Source: Symbiodolus clandestinus
Lineage (GTDB): Bacteria; Pseudomonadota; Gammaproteobacteria; Enterobacterales; G038960095
Assembly: GCA_038960095.1 (NCBI GenBank)
Contig: CP152425.1
Span: 682,001 to 746,000 of the forward strand
Length of the DNA: 64,000 nucleotides
Reading direction: 5' to 3'
Both the position numbers and the translations under genes were made by a program. Position 1 is the first letter of the stretch; every line of letters begins with the position of its first letter. A model generated the notes under the pieces. The model made no database searches. It had not been told where the DNA came from and saw nothing but the letters and a program-made list of their open reading frames with translations. This document shows positions 1-11,989 of the stretch, piece by piece.

Positions 1-27
1 TAGAAGTCAGAATCTGACAACTGAATT

Positions 28-104
28 GGGTCTGTAGCTCAGGTGGTTAGAGTGCACCCCTGATAAGGGTGAGGTCGGTGGTTCAAGTCCACCCAGACCC
101 ACCA
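28..104 (+). tRNA. tRNA-Ile (GAT anticodon)
   Basis: A 77-nt cloverleaf with a 7-bp acceptor stem (GGGTCTG pairing with CAGACCC), D-loop, anticodon loop CTGATAA with anticodon GAT at 62-64, a T-arm with TTCAAGTC and an encoded CCA at 102-104. It sits in the spacer of an rRNA operon, as in many gammaproteobacteria; the 16S gene would lie just upstream of the window. Confidence 0.97.
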
Positions 105-177
105 CTCTAGAATATAAAAATTGGAAATCAGCAACGCACAACCTGTTTTAATCTAACTTCTAACTTATGAATTAAGG

Positions 178-253
178 GGGGCTATAGCTCAGCTGGGAGA
201 GCGCCTGCTTTGCACGCAGGAGGTCAGCGGTTCGATCCCGCTTAGCTCCACCA
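178..253 (+). tRNA. tRNA-Ala (TGC anticodon)
   Basis: A 76-nt tRNA with acceptor stem GGGGCTA/TAGCTCC, anticodon loop containing TGC, TTCGATCC T-loop and encoded CCA at 251-253. It is nearly identical to E. coli spacer tRNA-Ala and completes the 16S-Ile-Ala-23S spacer arrangement. It would be excised from the primary rRNA transcript. Confidence 0.97.
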
Positions 254-471
254 AGTCAGTGGTCAGGTTTCAGGGATTAGATTTCAGAGGGATTCCGAGA
301 ATTAATTGCTGAGAGTTGACGAAACGTTCTTTAACAATTTGGATAGTAGCGACCTAAAGACTTTGAGTTTATGGTTAGGTGTAGTGTGCGAGGGGCTCAG
401 AGATTTCTATTTTTCTGATAACTAACTACCAACATTCTAACGGTGAGTAATGAAGTTGTTTTGGGTTGTAG

Positions 472-3382
<2,911 letters not shown>

Positions 3383-3439
3383 ACAACCCACAACGACTTC
3401 AGAAGAGCTACTATCCAGAGTGGAGCTTGTTTAATTATT

Positions 3440-3558
3440 TGCTTGGTGTTAATAGCGCGATGGTACCACCTGAACCCATCCCGAACTCAGAAGTGAAACG
3501 TCGCTGCGCCTATGGTAGTTTGGGGTCTCCCCACGTGAGAGTCGGTCGATGCCAAGCA
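3440..3558 (+). rRNA. rrf: 5S ribosomal RNA
   Basis: About 119 nt, starting TGCTTGGTG and ending GATGCCAAGCA, with the conserved CCGAACTCAGAAGTGAAACG and GGGGTCTCCCCA segments of 5S rRNA. The mature ends are enclosed by an 18-bp perfect inverted repeat (3429-3446 and 3552-3569) that extends the terminal helix I into an AT-rich processing stem. It is the last intact RNA of this operon. Confidence 0.96.
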
Positions 3559-3622
3559 AATAATTAAACACGGCTTCACGCGGCAGGGATTAATTTTTAA
3601 AAGGTATGCCGTTTAATTATGT

Positions 3623-3649
3623 GGTGCGGTAGTTCAGTTGGTTAGAATG
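3623..3649 (+). pseudogene. 5' remnant of a tRNA-Asp gene
   Basis: The first ~26 nt (GGTGCGGTAGTTCAGTTGGT and on through TAGAAT) match the acceptor 5' strand, D-stem and D-loop of enterobacterial tRNA-Asp, which commonly follows 5S in rRNA operons. The match then stops: no anticodon stem, T-arm or acceptor 3' strand follows. The sequence runs directly into the coding region of the YecA-like gene, whose most upstream ATG (3647) is made of tRNA-derived bases. This is a deletion junction. Confidence 0.75.
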
Positions 3650-4414
3650 ACAGAATTTCATCGCGCAAAAAAAAGTAAATCAATGGAAGTCGCTACTATC
3701 AATCAGCAGCCGTTAAGTGATGAAGAATTAGATATTATCGATGAAATTTTAAGTCGCTTTTATCAACGAGATGGCATGAGCCTAGAAGGAATGGATGGGC
3801 TATTCGCAGCAATTATCTGTTCAGGTATTAAATCAATCAGTATCCTGCAATGCGTTCCTGCTTTGTTGGGTGTAGAATCTCCTAGCGAAAAAGATTTTTC
3901 TGATCAGCAAGAATTCCAACTTTTTTTAGAATGCTTAAAACAGCATTGGCAATATACTGAAGCTCAATTAGCGTCAGGAAGGCTATTTTTACCCCTACTG
4001 TATGTTAATCAAAAAGATCTACCATTAGGCAATGATTGGGCGGCTGGATTTTTGTATGGGGCAAGTCTTTGTGAGGACGGGCGTTGGGATGAACTCATGC
4101 GTGATCGTGAATATGAAGAGGTTACTTACCCTATTTTGTCATTAGTGATGGAGAATAACCCTGATCCAACACTTCATCCTTTTAATAAACCGATTGGGCC
4201 GCGTAAACGCAAGCAGCTGCCTAAAGAAATTTCTCATAGTGTTACACTGATTTATAATTATTTTAATCCTTACCGACATAAGACTGGATCCAGTCCAAGC
4301 TTACTTGAAGCTTGCCAGCATACTTTTCGAAAAATTGAGAGCGATGATCTCTGCCCTTGTGGTTCAGGCTTTATCTATAGACAGTGTTGTAGCGTTAAGC
4401 AGACCTTGCATTGA
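3647..4414 (+). CDS. UPF0149/YecA-like protein with C-terminal SEC-C zinc motif
   Basis: The N-terminal ~200 residues resemble the UPF0149 (YgfB/YecA) family (LSDEELDIIDEILSRF near the start, MDGLFAAI and an internal AAGFLYGASL). The end carries a SEC-C type metal motif, DDLCPCGSGFIYRQCC, also found at the C-terminus of SecA. The function of YecA is poorly defined; SEC-C domains bind zinc and can contact ribosomes or protein partners. ATG 3647 lies in the tRNA-Asp remnant, so the original start may be ATG 3683 (MEVATINQQPL), which fits family members better. A TTG at 3638 also opens the frame. The gene directly precedes recB in the same direction. Family call is firm, start is not. Confidence 0.8.
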   Translation: MTEFHRAKKSKSMEVATINQQPLSDEELDIIDEILSRFYQRDGMSLEGMDGLFAAIICSGIKSISILQCVPALLGVESPSEKDFSDQQEFQLFLECLKQHWQYTEAQLASGRLFLPLLYVNQKDLPLGNDWAAGFLYGASLCEDGRWDELMRDREYEEVTYPILSLVMENNPDPTLHPFNKPIGPRKRKQLPKEISHSVTLIYNYFNPYRHKTGSSPSLLEACQHTFRKIESDDLCPCGSGFIYRQCCSVKQTLH

Positions 4415-4497
4415 TTGAAAATTGACTTTTTTGTAAACTTCTATGAACTGAATGCTTTTAATACTTGCCATCTACCTGTAAAGGGAGGAGAGCATTT

Positions 4498-7400
4498 ATG
4501 CAGCGTGCTGAACCCTGGTGCTGCCCATTACAGGGGCAGCACCTAATAGAAGCTTCGGCGGGTACTGGAAAAACCTTTACAGTTGTTACTATTTATCTAC
4601 GTCTGTTGTTAGGCTTAGATAAGCCTGAACGTCGCCCCCTTAGGGTTGATCAAATCTTAGTTGTCACCTTTACGGAAGCTGCCACGCAAGAGCTCCGAGA
4701 ACGTGTCCGTCAACGTATACGCCAACTTCAATATTTGTGTAATCAAAATCACAGTTTGAGAGATGATGACGCTTTGAAGCAGCTGTGGGCTACCATCGAT
4801 AAGCCGAAAGTTGCTGCCAGTTATTTAGCGGCTGCCGAGCGGCAAATGGATGAAGCGGCGATTATGACCATTCACGCCTTTTGTCAGCGGATATTAATTC
4901 AGCAGGCTATTGACGCCAGAACCTTTCTAAATCAGCAATTGGTAACCCAGGAACAGCCGTTGCAACAGCAGGTGGTTGCTGACTATTGGCGACGGCATTT
5001 TTACTCTGTGCCTCCTTCACTAGCGCGGGTAATTCAGCAGGAATGGGCAGAGCCGAAAGTGCTATTTAGCGAATTAGCGCAATACCTAACAGGGGATCTG
5101 CCAAAACTGCTAACTTATACCACGCCGATGGAAACGCTGTTGGCTCGTCACCACCGGTTAATTGCGGCCATTGATGGGGTAAAGCAGCAATGGAGGCAGT
5201 TAACCACTCCAGCAGCAGAGTTGCTCGATCAAATTGCACTCAATAAACAGCGTTACCCAACCCGCTACCGCTCACGCTGGCTTCAGGAAATTGATGATTG
5301 GGTTCAGCAAGCGACGGAAGATTATCAGCTCCCTGATGTATTATCACGCTTTCGTTACTCGGTACTCGCTCAGGCTACATTGAGTGGGGAACCCCCTCAG
5401 CACCCTTTATTTCAAGCAATTGATACGCTTTATGCATTGCCTTTGACGCTGAAAGATTTGGTAATTGCTCAAGCTCTTCCCGAGATCCGCCAAACGCTAG
5501 CTCACCATAAACAACAACGAGCTGAAGTCACTTTTGATGATTTATTAAGCCAACTGGATACAGCACTGCAACAGACCGGTGGCCATCGACTAGCAGCGAC
5601 TATTCGTCAACGCTACCCAGCTGCACTAATCGATGAATTCCAAGATACTGATCCCATGCAATATCGCATTTTTCAGACAGTCTACGAGCACCATCCGGAA
5701 ACCCTATTACTGTTAATTGGTGATCCTAAGCAAGCCATCTATGCTTTCCGAGGGGCTGATATTTTTACCTACATGCAGGTACGGCGTATTGTTGAGAGTC
5801 ATTATACCTTACAGATAAATTGGCGTTCTGGTCGATCGCTGGTTAATGCTGTTAATCAGCTGTTTCAACAGGCACCCGCCCCCTTTGTTTTTGATCAGGA
5901 TATCCCCTTCTCTACGCTACAAACACCAGATTCATCGGCACAAACTCATTTCATCATTCAGGAGAAAGTGCAAGCTGCTTTGCAGTTTCACTATTGCGAC
6001 CAGCTGATGTCGTTGCAACAGTATGGTGAAACTTTAGCAACCTGGTGTGCCTCTGAGATCAGCACTTGGTTAGCTTTTGGGCAGCAGCACCAAGCATTAC
6101 TAGTTCGAGGGACTCAATCACGACCGGTAGAAGCCAGTGATATTGCTGTTTTAGTCCGTACTGCTGATGAAGCGCTGCTGATTCGGCGTGCTTTAGGGGC
6201 ACTATCGATCCCTTCAGTTTATCTTTCAGAGCAGCAAAGTGTATTTGCAACCTCTGAAGCTCAAGAACTGTTTCGCTGGCTACAGGTATTATCCTATCCG
6301 ATCTCTCCAGAATCTCTCTTACCATTGCTCGCAGGATCATTATTGATGTTAGATGCCAATACCATAGAGCAGCTACATCAGGAAAATAATCAGTGGGACG
6401 CTATTTTAGATGAGTTTGCTGACTACCAGCAGTTATGGTACCAAATGGCCCCGCTGCCATTGCTGCAACGCTTGTTGTTTCGTCGCCAATTGCCCGAGAA
6501 ATTATTAACTTTGCCTGACGGCGAGCGGCGTTTAACTGATTTACGCCACCTGGGTGAGTTATTACAAGAGGCATCACGACGGCTGGCAACACCTCAAGCA
6601 TTGTTACGTTGGTTTAGTCAGCAGATTGCCCATCCCAATCGCGCAGCGGAAAATCATCCATTGCGTTTAGAAAGTGACCGGCATTTGGTGAAGATTATCA
6701 CTATCCATAAATCCAAGGGATTGGAATACCCTTTAGTTTGGCTGCCTTTTCCCTGTGCCTTTCGTCAGCAAAAGTGTGTTTACTACCATGATCGGCAATC
6801 TTATCAAGCCATCTTAGATTTACGCGGTACATTGCCAGCTCAGCAATGGGCGGAACAAGAACAATTAGCGGAATCAGTTCGTCTGCTTTATGTGGCGCTA
6901 ACGCGCGCAGTTTTTCATTGTAGTGTAGGTGTTGCTCCGGTTGTATCGGGTAGAACTCGGAAAGCTACAACCACTGATCTGCATCACAGTGCGCTGGGCT
7001 ACTTGTTACAGCGAGGAGAAGCAGGTGATCAGCAGCGTCTACAGCAAGCATTAGAGGCCTTACAATCACCAGAGATCAAAGTATCCCTGGTGGAAAACAG
7101 CAATCGCTCGCAAGCATTGTATAGGGCAGAGACTGAGCGAAAACAGGTGCTCCAAGCTCGCGTTTTTAAACAGCCATTACGATCATATTGGCAGATCAGC
7201 AGTTACTCTGCTTTAAGAAACCAGCATGCTGAAAGAGCTACCGGAAACTCTCCATTGCTTTTTTTAAATTCAACGGAAGTCAACGCATTATTAGAGAATC
7301 CAGAGCATTTAGAGGCATACCAGTTTCCAAGGGGCGCTGAAGCAGGGACTATCTTACATAACTTATTACAGCAACTGGATTTTACTCAGCCGATTCAATT

Positions 7401-8010
7401 GAATTGGCTCGAGGAGCAGTTGGAGCAGCAGGGGTTAGATAGTCGGTGGAGTCGATTACTGCAGCAGTGGTTAGCACAGATTTTGCGAACACCTTTGATG
7501 GCTGAAGGCCCTTGTTTACGTCAAATAACATTAGCTCAAAGATGCTGTGAGATGCAGTTTTATCTACCGGTAGAAAGTCGATTGGAGGCTTCATCACTGG
7601 ATACTCTTATGAGGAAGTATGATCCCTTATCACGGAAAGCCAGCACTTTACACTTTACCAAGATATATGGAATGTTGCAGGGCAGTATTGATTTGGTGTT
7701 TTGTTGGCAAGGATGCTATTACTTGCTGGATTATAAGTCAAATTGGTTAGGAGAGAGTGCTAGTTCCTATACACGCTCTGCTTTGGTAGCAGCAATGGTA
7801 GAGCATCGATATGATTTACAGTATCAGCTTTATACGGTAGCACTGCATCGTTATTTGTGTCAACGGTGCCCTAATTATCAGTATGCCAGCCATTTCGGTG
7901 GGGTTTTTTACCTATTTTTACGGGGTATGAATGACCAAGGTGGTGGTGTATTTTTCCATAAACCAGCGGTAGAATTAATCGATGCCTTGAATTGTCAACT
8001 GGCCAGTTGA
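4498..8010 (+). CDS. recB: Exodeoxyribonuclease V (RecBCD) beta subunit
   Basis: 3'-5' superfamily 1 helicase plus nuclease subunit of RecBCD, which processes double-strand breaks and loads RecA. About 1170 residues, matching the usual ~1180. Visible motifs: Walker A EASAGTGKTFT (~res 18-28), motif II LIDEFQDTD (~376), motif III GDPKQAIYAFRGAD (~407), motif VI LLYVALTRA (~797), and the C-terminal nuclease residues GSIDLVF (~1062) and LLDYKSN (~1077) with the QYQLYTVAL motif. ATG 4498 is chosen because GGGAGGAG precedes it; the frame is open to a TTG at 4465. recD follows after 10 bp. recC and ptrA, normally just upstream, are absent here. Confidence 0.96.
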   Translation: MQRAEPWCCPLQGQHLIEASAGTGKTFTVVTIYLRLLLGLDKPERRPLRVDQILVVTFTEAATQELRERVRQRIRQLQYLCNQNHSLRDDDALKQLWATIDKPKVAASYLAAAERQMDEAAIMTIHAFCQRILIQQAIDARTFLNQQLVTQEQPLQQQVVADYWRRHFYSVPPSLARVIQQEWAEPKVLFSELAQYLTGDLPKLLTYTTPMETLLARHHRLIAAIDGVKQQWRQLTTPAAELLDQIALNKQRYPTRYRSRWLQEIDDWVQQATEDYQLPDVLSRFRYSVLAQATLSGEPPQHPLFQAIDTLYALPLTLKDLVIAQALPEIRQTLAHHKQQRAEVTFDDLLSQLDTALQQTGGHRLAATIRQRYPAALIDEFQDTDPMQYRIFQTVYEHHPETLLLLIGDPKQAIYAFRGADIFTYMQVRRIVESHYTLQINWRSGRSLVNAVNQLFQQAPAPFVFDQDIPFSTLQTPDSSAQTHFIIQEKVQAALQFHYCDQLMSLQQYGETLATWCASEISTWLAFGQQHQALLVRGTQSRPVEASDIAVLVRTADEALLIRRALGALSIPSVYLSEQQSVFATSEAQELFRWLQVLSYPISPESLLPLLAGSLLMLDANTIEQLHQENNQWDAILDEFADYQQLWYQMAPLPLLQRLLFRRQLPEKLLTLPDGERRLTDLRHLGELLQEASRRLATPQALLRWFSQQIAHPNRAAENHPLRLESDRHLVKIITIHKSKGLEYPLVWLPFPCAFRQQKCVYYHDRQSYQAILDLRGTLPAQQWAEQEQLAESVRLLYVALTRAVFHCSVGVAPVVSGRTRKATTTDLHHSALGYLLQRGEAGDQQRLQQALEALQSPEIKVSLVENSNRSQALYRAETERKQVLQARVFKQPLRSYWQISSYSALRNQHAERATGNSPLLFLNSTEVNALLENPEHLEAYQFPRGAEAGTILHNLLQQLDFTQPIQLNWLEEQLEQQGLDSRWSRLLQQWLAQILRTPLMAEGPCLRQITLAQRCCEMQFYLPVESRLEASSLDTLMRKYDPLSRKASTLHFTKIYGMLQGSIDLVFCWQGCYYLLDYKSNWLGESASSYTRSALVAAMVEHRYDLQYQLYTVALHRYLCQRCPNYQYASHFGGVFYLFLRGMNDQGGGVFFHKPAVELIDALNCQLAS

Positions 8011-8020
8011 AAGTCAACCC

Positions 8021-9934
8021 ATGTTACTAACCCTATTAAAACAGGCCGAAACGCTAGGCGCATTGCGTCCCATTGATTATCACTTTGCGCGTTGGATTGC
8101 TCCCCAGGGGCCAGTAGCAGTCGCCGCAGCTCTATTAAGTTATGAAAGTCATTTAGGGCACATTTGTTTACCCTTACAGTGGTTAAGCCAGCCTGAACAA
8201 TGGTTCGAAGGCGGTTATGCATCGTTAGCTAATCAAATTTGGCAGCAATTACAGCAACCCAATTTAGAGACTTGGGAAAAATGGCTGCAATCTAGCGATG
8301 CAGTCGGCGATGGGCAAACTGCCACTCCACTGGTTTTAGAGAATCAGCATCTCTATCACCATCGATGGTGGCATGACGAGTGCAGCTTGGCGCGATTTTT
8401 TCAAGCAACTCAGCTGGCAAAAGCTCCTAATCAGCATCGATTACAGAAATTATTAACGCAGCTATTTGCTGATGGTAGCGACGTTGATGAAATTAATTGG
8501 CAGAAGGTAGCGGTTGCCGTGGCCTTAACTCGCAAAATCGCGCTGATAGTGGGTGGCCCAGGCAGTGGAAAAACGACAACGGTTGCCCGTCTCCTAGCCA
8601 CCTATTTATTGCTGCATTCTATCGATTCTGCCAACAAAGAGAGCTCTGAAAGTCGACAACCCCGGTTACGTATCCAGCTGGCAGCGGCAACGGGTAAGGC
8701 TGCTGCACGATTGGTTGAGGCTTTAACTCAAGCAAAGCATAGTTTACCCCTCGATGTAGCCCTGCTGGCAGAGTTTCCAACGGAAGCAATAACACTACAT
8801 CGGCTCTTAGGGGCTCGAAACAATGAGTATCGCTGGCGTTATCATCGAGATAACCGATTATCACTCGATTTATTGATTATCGATGAATTTTCATTGGTCT
8901 CCTTTCCGCTGATGGCACGTCTAATAGAGGCATTACCCTCCGATGCCCGTTTAATTTTGCTAGGCGACAGCGATCAACTGCCTGCGGTTGAATCAGGAGC
9001 TCTGCTAAGGGATTTGGTCGAGTCAGCGATATCTGGTTACAGTCCACCAAGGATTGCTGAACTCAATCAACTAACCGGTTATTCACTGCCAGCGAGAAAG
9101 GTCAAGAGCAGTGGCTTAAATGATGCGCTCTGCCAATTAGTTACCCATTATCGTTTTTCAGCCGACTCCGCCTTAGATTGCTTGGCTGTTTCAATACGGC
9201 GGGGGGAGGAAGAAACGTTTTTAGCAACGCTACAAAACGCTTCATCTGTGATAGTTTGGCATGAGTCATTGCCATCAATAGAGCAAGCGATTGAGCAGGC
9301 CTGCGTGCAGGGTTACCGGGACTACCTGGAACAGGCAAAACAGCGTGTGGAGCCACAGCAAGTTCTGGCTAAATTTTTTGAATTTCAATTACTGTGTGCG
9401 TTAGCTGAAGGACCTTTTGGGGTAAGCGGACTAAACCAGCGCGTTGAACAAGCATTGCAGCAAGCAGGTTTAATTACACGGTCATTAGCTAGCCCTTGGT
9501 ATTGTGGGCGTCCTATCTTAATTACCAGTAACCAAGCTGCCTTAGGGTTAGCCAATGGGGATATAGGGGTTACTCTGTTTAATGCCCAGGGAAAATTAGC
9601 GGTCTACTTCAGTGGGAATGATGGTTCTGTTATCGCAATCGATCCACGTCGGTTGACAGCACACCAGACAACCTATGCATTAACCGTTCATAAAGCTCAG
9701 GGCTCGGAGAGTTTGCGAGTTTTATTACTATTGCCGCCAAGCCATACTCCTTTACTGACTCGAGAATTATTGTATACGGCAGTAACCCGTGCTAAAAAGC
9801 AGCTGATTTTATGTGCCGATAAATTAGTATTGCAAGCCATGTTGAAGTCGCGGTGCCAGCGCTATAGTCAGTTGCCGAAACGGCTTTCAACCATTTTACC
9901 TGTAGAAAGTGACTTATCCAGAGAAATAGTTTAG
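8021..9934 (+). CDS. recD: Exodeoxyribonuclease V (RecBCD) alpha subunit
   Basis: 5'-3' superfamily 1B helicase of RecBCD, 637 residues (E. coli 608). Walker A GGPGSGKTTTV (~res 177), Walker B LLIIDEFSLV (~283), the GDSDQLPAVESGALLRDL block (~313), HYRF, the C-terminal TVHKAQGSE motif (~555) and LYTAVTRAKKQLI (~584). It starts 10 bp after recB and is surely cotranscribed with it. A weak hairpin with AT-rich loop (9940-9960) follows. Intact in sequence; function depends on RecC being encoded elsewhere. Confidence 0.95.
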   Translation: MLLTLLKQAETLGALRPIDYHFARWIAPQGPVAVAAALLSYESHLGHICLPLQWLSQPEQWFEGGYASLANQIWQQLQQPNLETWEKWLQSSDAVGDGQTATPLVLENQHLYHHRWWHDECSLARFFQATQLAKAPNQHRLQKLLTQLFADGSDVDEINWQKVAVAVALTRKIALIVGGPGSGKTTTVARLLATYLLLHSIDSANKESSESRQPRLRIQLAAATGKAAARLVEALTQAKHSLPLDVALLAEFPTEAITLHRLLGARNNEYRWRYHRDNRLSLDLLIIDEFSLVSFPLMARLIEALPSDARLILLGDSDQLPAVESGALLRDLVESAISGYSPPRIAELNQLTGYSLPARKVKSSGLNDALCQLVTHYRFSADSALDCLAVSIRRGEEETFLATLQNASSVIVWHESLPSIEQAIEQACVQGYRDYLEQAKQRVEPQQVLAKFFEFQLLCALAEGPFGVSGLNQRVEQALQQAGLITRSLASPWYCGRPILITSNQAALGLANGDIGVTLFNAQGKLAVYFSGNDGSVIAIDPRRLTAHQTTYALTVHKAQGSESLRVLLLLPPSHTPLLTRELLYTAVTRAKKQLILCADKLVLQAMLKSRCQRYSQLPKRLSTILPVESDLSREIV

Positions 9935-10275
9935 TCTAAATTGATTATTTTTTAATCAATACAGCCAAAAAGTCGCTTAATTCATTGAATTTTTTTAATT
10001 TTTTAGGTATCCTATGCAAGTCTCAGCAAAGCAAGTTCTGCTTTCATTATACTCGGTTAATTGTTAAAATTTTAGCCTATAAGTTGCATAAGAGTTTTAT
10101 TAGGTAGATAAGTACATCCGAAATGTTTGCTGATTTTTGCAAAGTGACTGCTAAAAGACTATGCTTTTATTGAGTGCTCGGTATTACTTAGCTTGAACCG
10201 CTGCTCAAACAGCGGCATGCTGTGTGATTTCTTAAGATACAATCTCTGTAAACCTGTTGGACCATTAACTTGACT
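9935..10275. other. AT-rich intergenic region before the ATP/ADP translocase
   Basis: About 340 bp without a plausible gene. Just after recD is a 7-bp inverted repeat (ATTGATT 9940-9946 / AATCAAT 9954-9960) around a T-rich loop that may terminate recBD. The remainder must hold the translocase promoter, but several TTGAAT/TATACT-like hexamers compete and I cannot pick one. Confidence 0.4.
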
Positions 10276-11799
10276 ATGAAACCTATCCAAACCGCTGAAT
10301 CGCCTTTTGGGAAAATGAGGTCACTGCTGTTTCCGATTCATTTTTATGAATTGAAGAAATTTTTGCCAATGTTTCTCATGTTCTTTTTTATCTCTTTCAA
10401 CTACAGCATTATGCGCAATACAAAGGATGCGTTATTGGTTGGCGCTGCACAAACAAGCGGTGCTGAGATACTCCCTTATATTAAATTTTGGGGAGTCACA
10501 CCGGCAGCTATCCTATTTATTATTGCTTACTCAAAATTGAGTAATTTAGTCAATAAACCTACACTATTTTACATAGCCATATCATTCTTTATCGGTTTTT
10601 TTTCACTGTTTGCCTTAGTTCTTTATCCTAATCACCAGTTGTTACATCCGGTAGAGTTATCCGTTGCCTTTTTACCACAAGGCTTTACCGAAGTTATTAG
10701 ATTGTGGTCATTTTCATTATTCTATATTTTTTCCGAGCTTTGGGGTAGTGTCGCGCTTTCTTTGCTATTTTGGCAATTTGCTAACCAAATTACTAAAGTC
10801 AATGAAGCTAAACGTTTTTATGCATTGTTTGGTATTGGGGCCAACTTAGCTTTAGTGGTTGCTGGAGATACCATTGGTAAATTATCTAAAATAGCCAAGG
10901 TTCAGCTTTTAAACGAAGAAGCTGCTATGGCATTTAATATTAAGCATTTGTCTGTTTTTTTTGTATTATCTTCCTTAGCTATTATTGCAATATATTGGTG
11001 GATTAATCGTTGTATTTTAACGGATACTCGTTTTTATGATCCTGCATTATTAAAACAAAAAGGTAAAAAATTGAAATTGGGGTTATTAGATAGCATTAAG
11101 ATGCTGATGAAGTCCCGTTATCTGATTTGTATTGCCTTATTGGTGATTTGCTATGGAATTAGTATCAACTTAATCGAAGTTGTCTGGAAGAGTTATCTAA
11201 AAGTACAGTATCCTAATAAAGCTGATTACCTGAATTTTATGGGGATTTATAGTAAATATTTAGGTTGGACTACCATCGCAATGATGCTATTCATTGCTGG
11301 GAATGTCATTCGTAAATTTGGTTGGACAATTGCCGCTTTAGTTACTCCTGTGGCCATTTTTGTTTTAGGATTAGCTTTCTTCAATTTGATTATTTTTGAA
11401 GAAAGTTTTAAGCCCTGGCTAAGCAATTTTAATATTTTATGGTTGGCTGTATTGTTTGGCACTGTTCAGAATATTTTAAGCAAAGCAGCCAAATATTCTC
11501 TGTTTGATCCTACCAAAGAAATGGCTTATATTCCCTTAGATGAAGAATCGAAGGTCAAAGGTAAAGCTGCTATCGATGTTGTAGGAGCTCGCTTCGGTAA
11601 AGCAGGCGGCTCAATTATCTACCAGCTTCTGTTACTGTTAGGTTCTATTAGCTTTGTTCTTCCTTATATTGAGGTTATATTTATTGTCTGTATGATTCTC
11701 TGGATTTGGTCAGCGACTGATCTAGGGCGCTCATTTTCTAAAATCACACAAAAAAATGATGCTAAAGAAAAAGAGGGTAGAAAATCCTGTGCTTACTAA
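10276..11799 (+). CDS. tlc: ATP/ADP translocase (TLC family nucleotide transporter)
   Basis: Multi-spanning inner-membrane nucleotide antiporter that, in Rickettsiales, Chlamydiae and plastids, exchanges host ATP for bacterial ADP. About 507 residues and about 12 hydrophobic segments, typical for the family. Family hallmarks: the N-terminal KKFLPMFLMFFFISFNYSIM with RNTKDALLV, then FWQFANQITKVNEAKRFYALF, and the C-terminal EEESKVKGKAAIDV-like block (here DEESKVKGKAAIDVVGARFG). ATG 10276 is preferred over TTG 10270. Paralogues may transport other nucleotides or NAD, so the substrate is inferred. It stands alone with its own strong terminator. Its presence beside enterobacterial genes points to an intracellular lifestyle and probably horizontal acquisition. 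Confidence 0.93.
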   Translation: MKPIQTAESPFGKMRSLLFPIHFYELKKFLPMFLMFFFISFNYSIMRNTKDALLVGAAQTSGAEILPYIKFWGVTPAAILFIIAYSKLSNLVNKPTLFYIAISFFIGFFSLFALVLYPNHQLLHPVELSVAFLPQGFTEVIRLWSFSLFYIFSELWGSVALSLLFWQFANQITKVNEAKRFYALFGIGANLALVVAGDTIGKLSKIAKVQLLNEEAAMAFNIKHLSVFFVLSSLAIIAIYWWINRCILTDTRFYDPALLKQKGKKLKLGLLDSIKMLMKSRYLICIALLVICYGISINLIEVVWKSYLKVQYPNKADYLNFMGIYSKYLGWTTIAMMLFIAGNVIRKFGWTIAALVTPVAIFVLGLAFFNLIIFEESFKPWLSNFNILWLAVLFGTVQNILSKAAKYSLFDPTKEMAYIPLDEESKVKGKAAIDVVGARFGKAGGSIIYQLLLLLGSISFVLPYIEVIFIVCMILWIWSATDLGRSFSKITQKNDAKEKEGRKSCAY

Positions 11800-11814
11800 T
11801 AGCTGATCCTTGAT

Positions 11815-11843
11815 AAAAACCCCGCCTAACGGCGGGTTTTTTT
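11815..11843 (+). terminator. Rho-independent terminator of the translocase gene
   Basis: A-tract, then CCCGCC (11821-11826), loop TAAC, GGCGGG (11831-11836) and seven T (11837-11843). A textbook intrinsic terminator 16 bp after the tlc stop codon; the clearest one in the window. Confidence 0.93.
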
Positions 11844-11989
11844 ATGGATTCTCGTGGACTGTTCTGTTACTAAATCCAGATCCGCTGAGATCCATATCTC
11901 AGTTAAATTTATTTTCAACCTCTAGACGGTATCACTTAATAGCTTCATCCAGCATAAGCAACCTAAACAGAAAATTTAAAGTTTTTCGA

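Noticed and set aside
8619..8864. Minus-strand open frames within recB, recD, priA and the RND permease genes
   Set aside because: Antisense shadows of strongly supported genes, without ribosome-binding sites or recognisable products.
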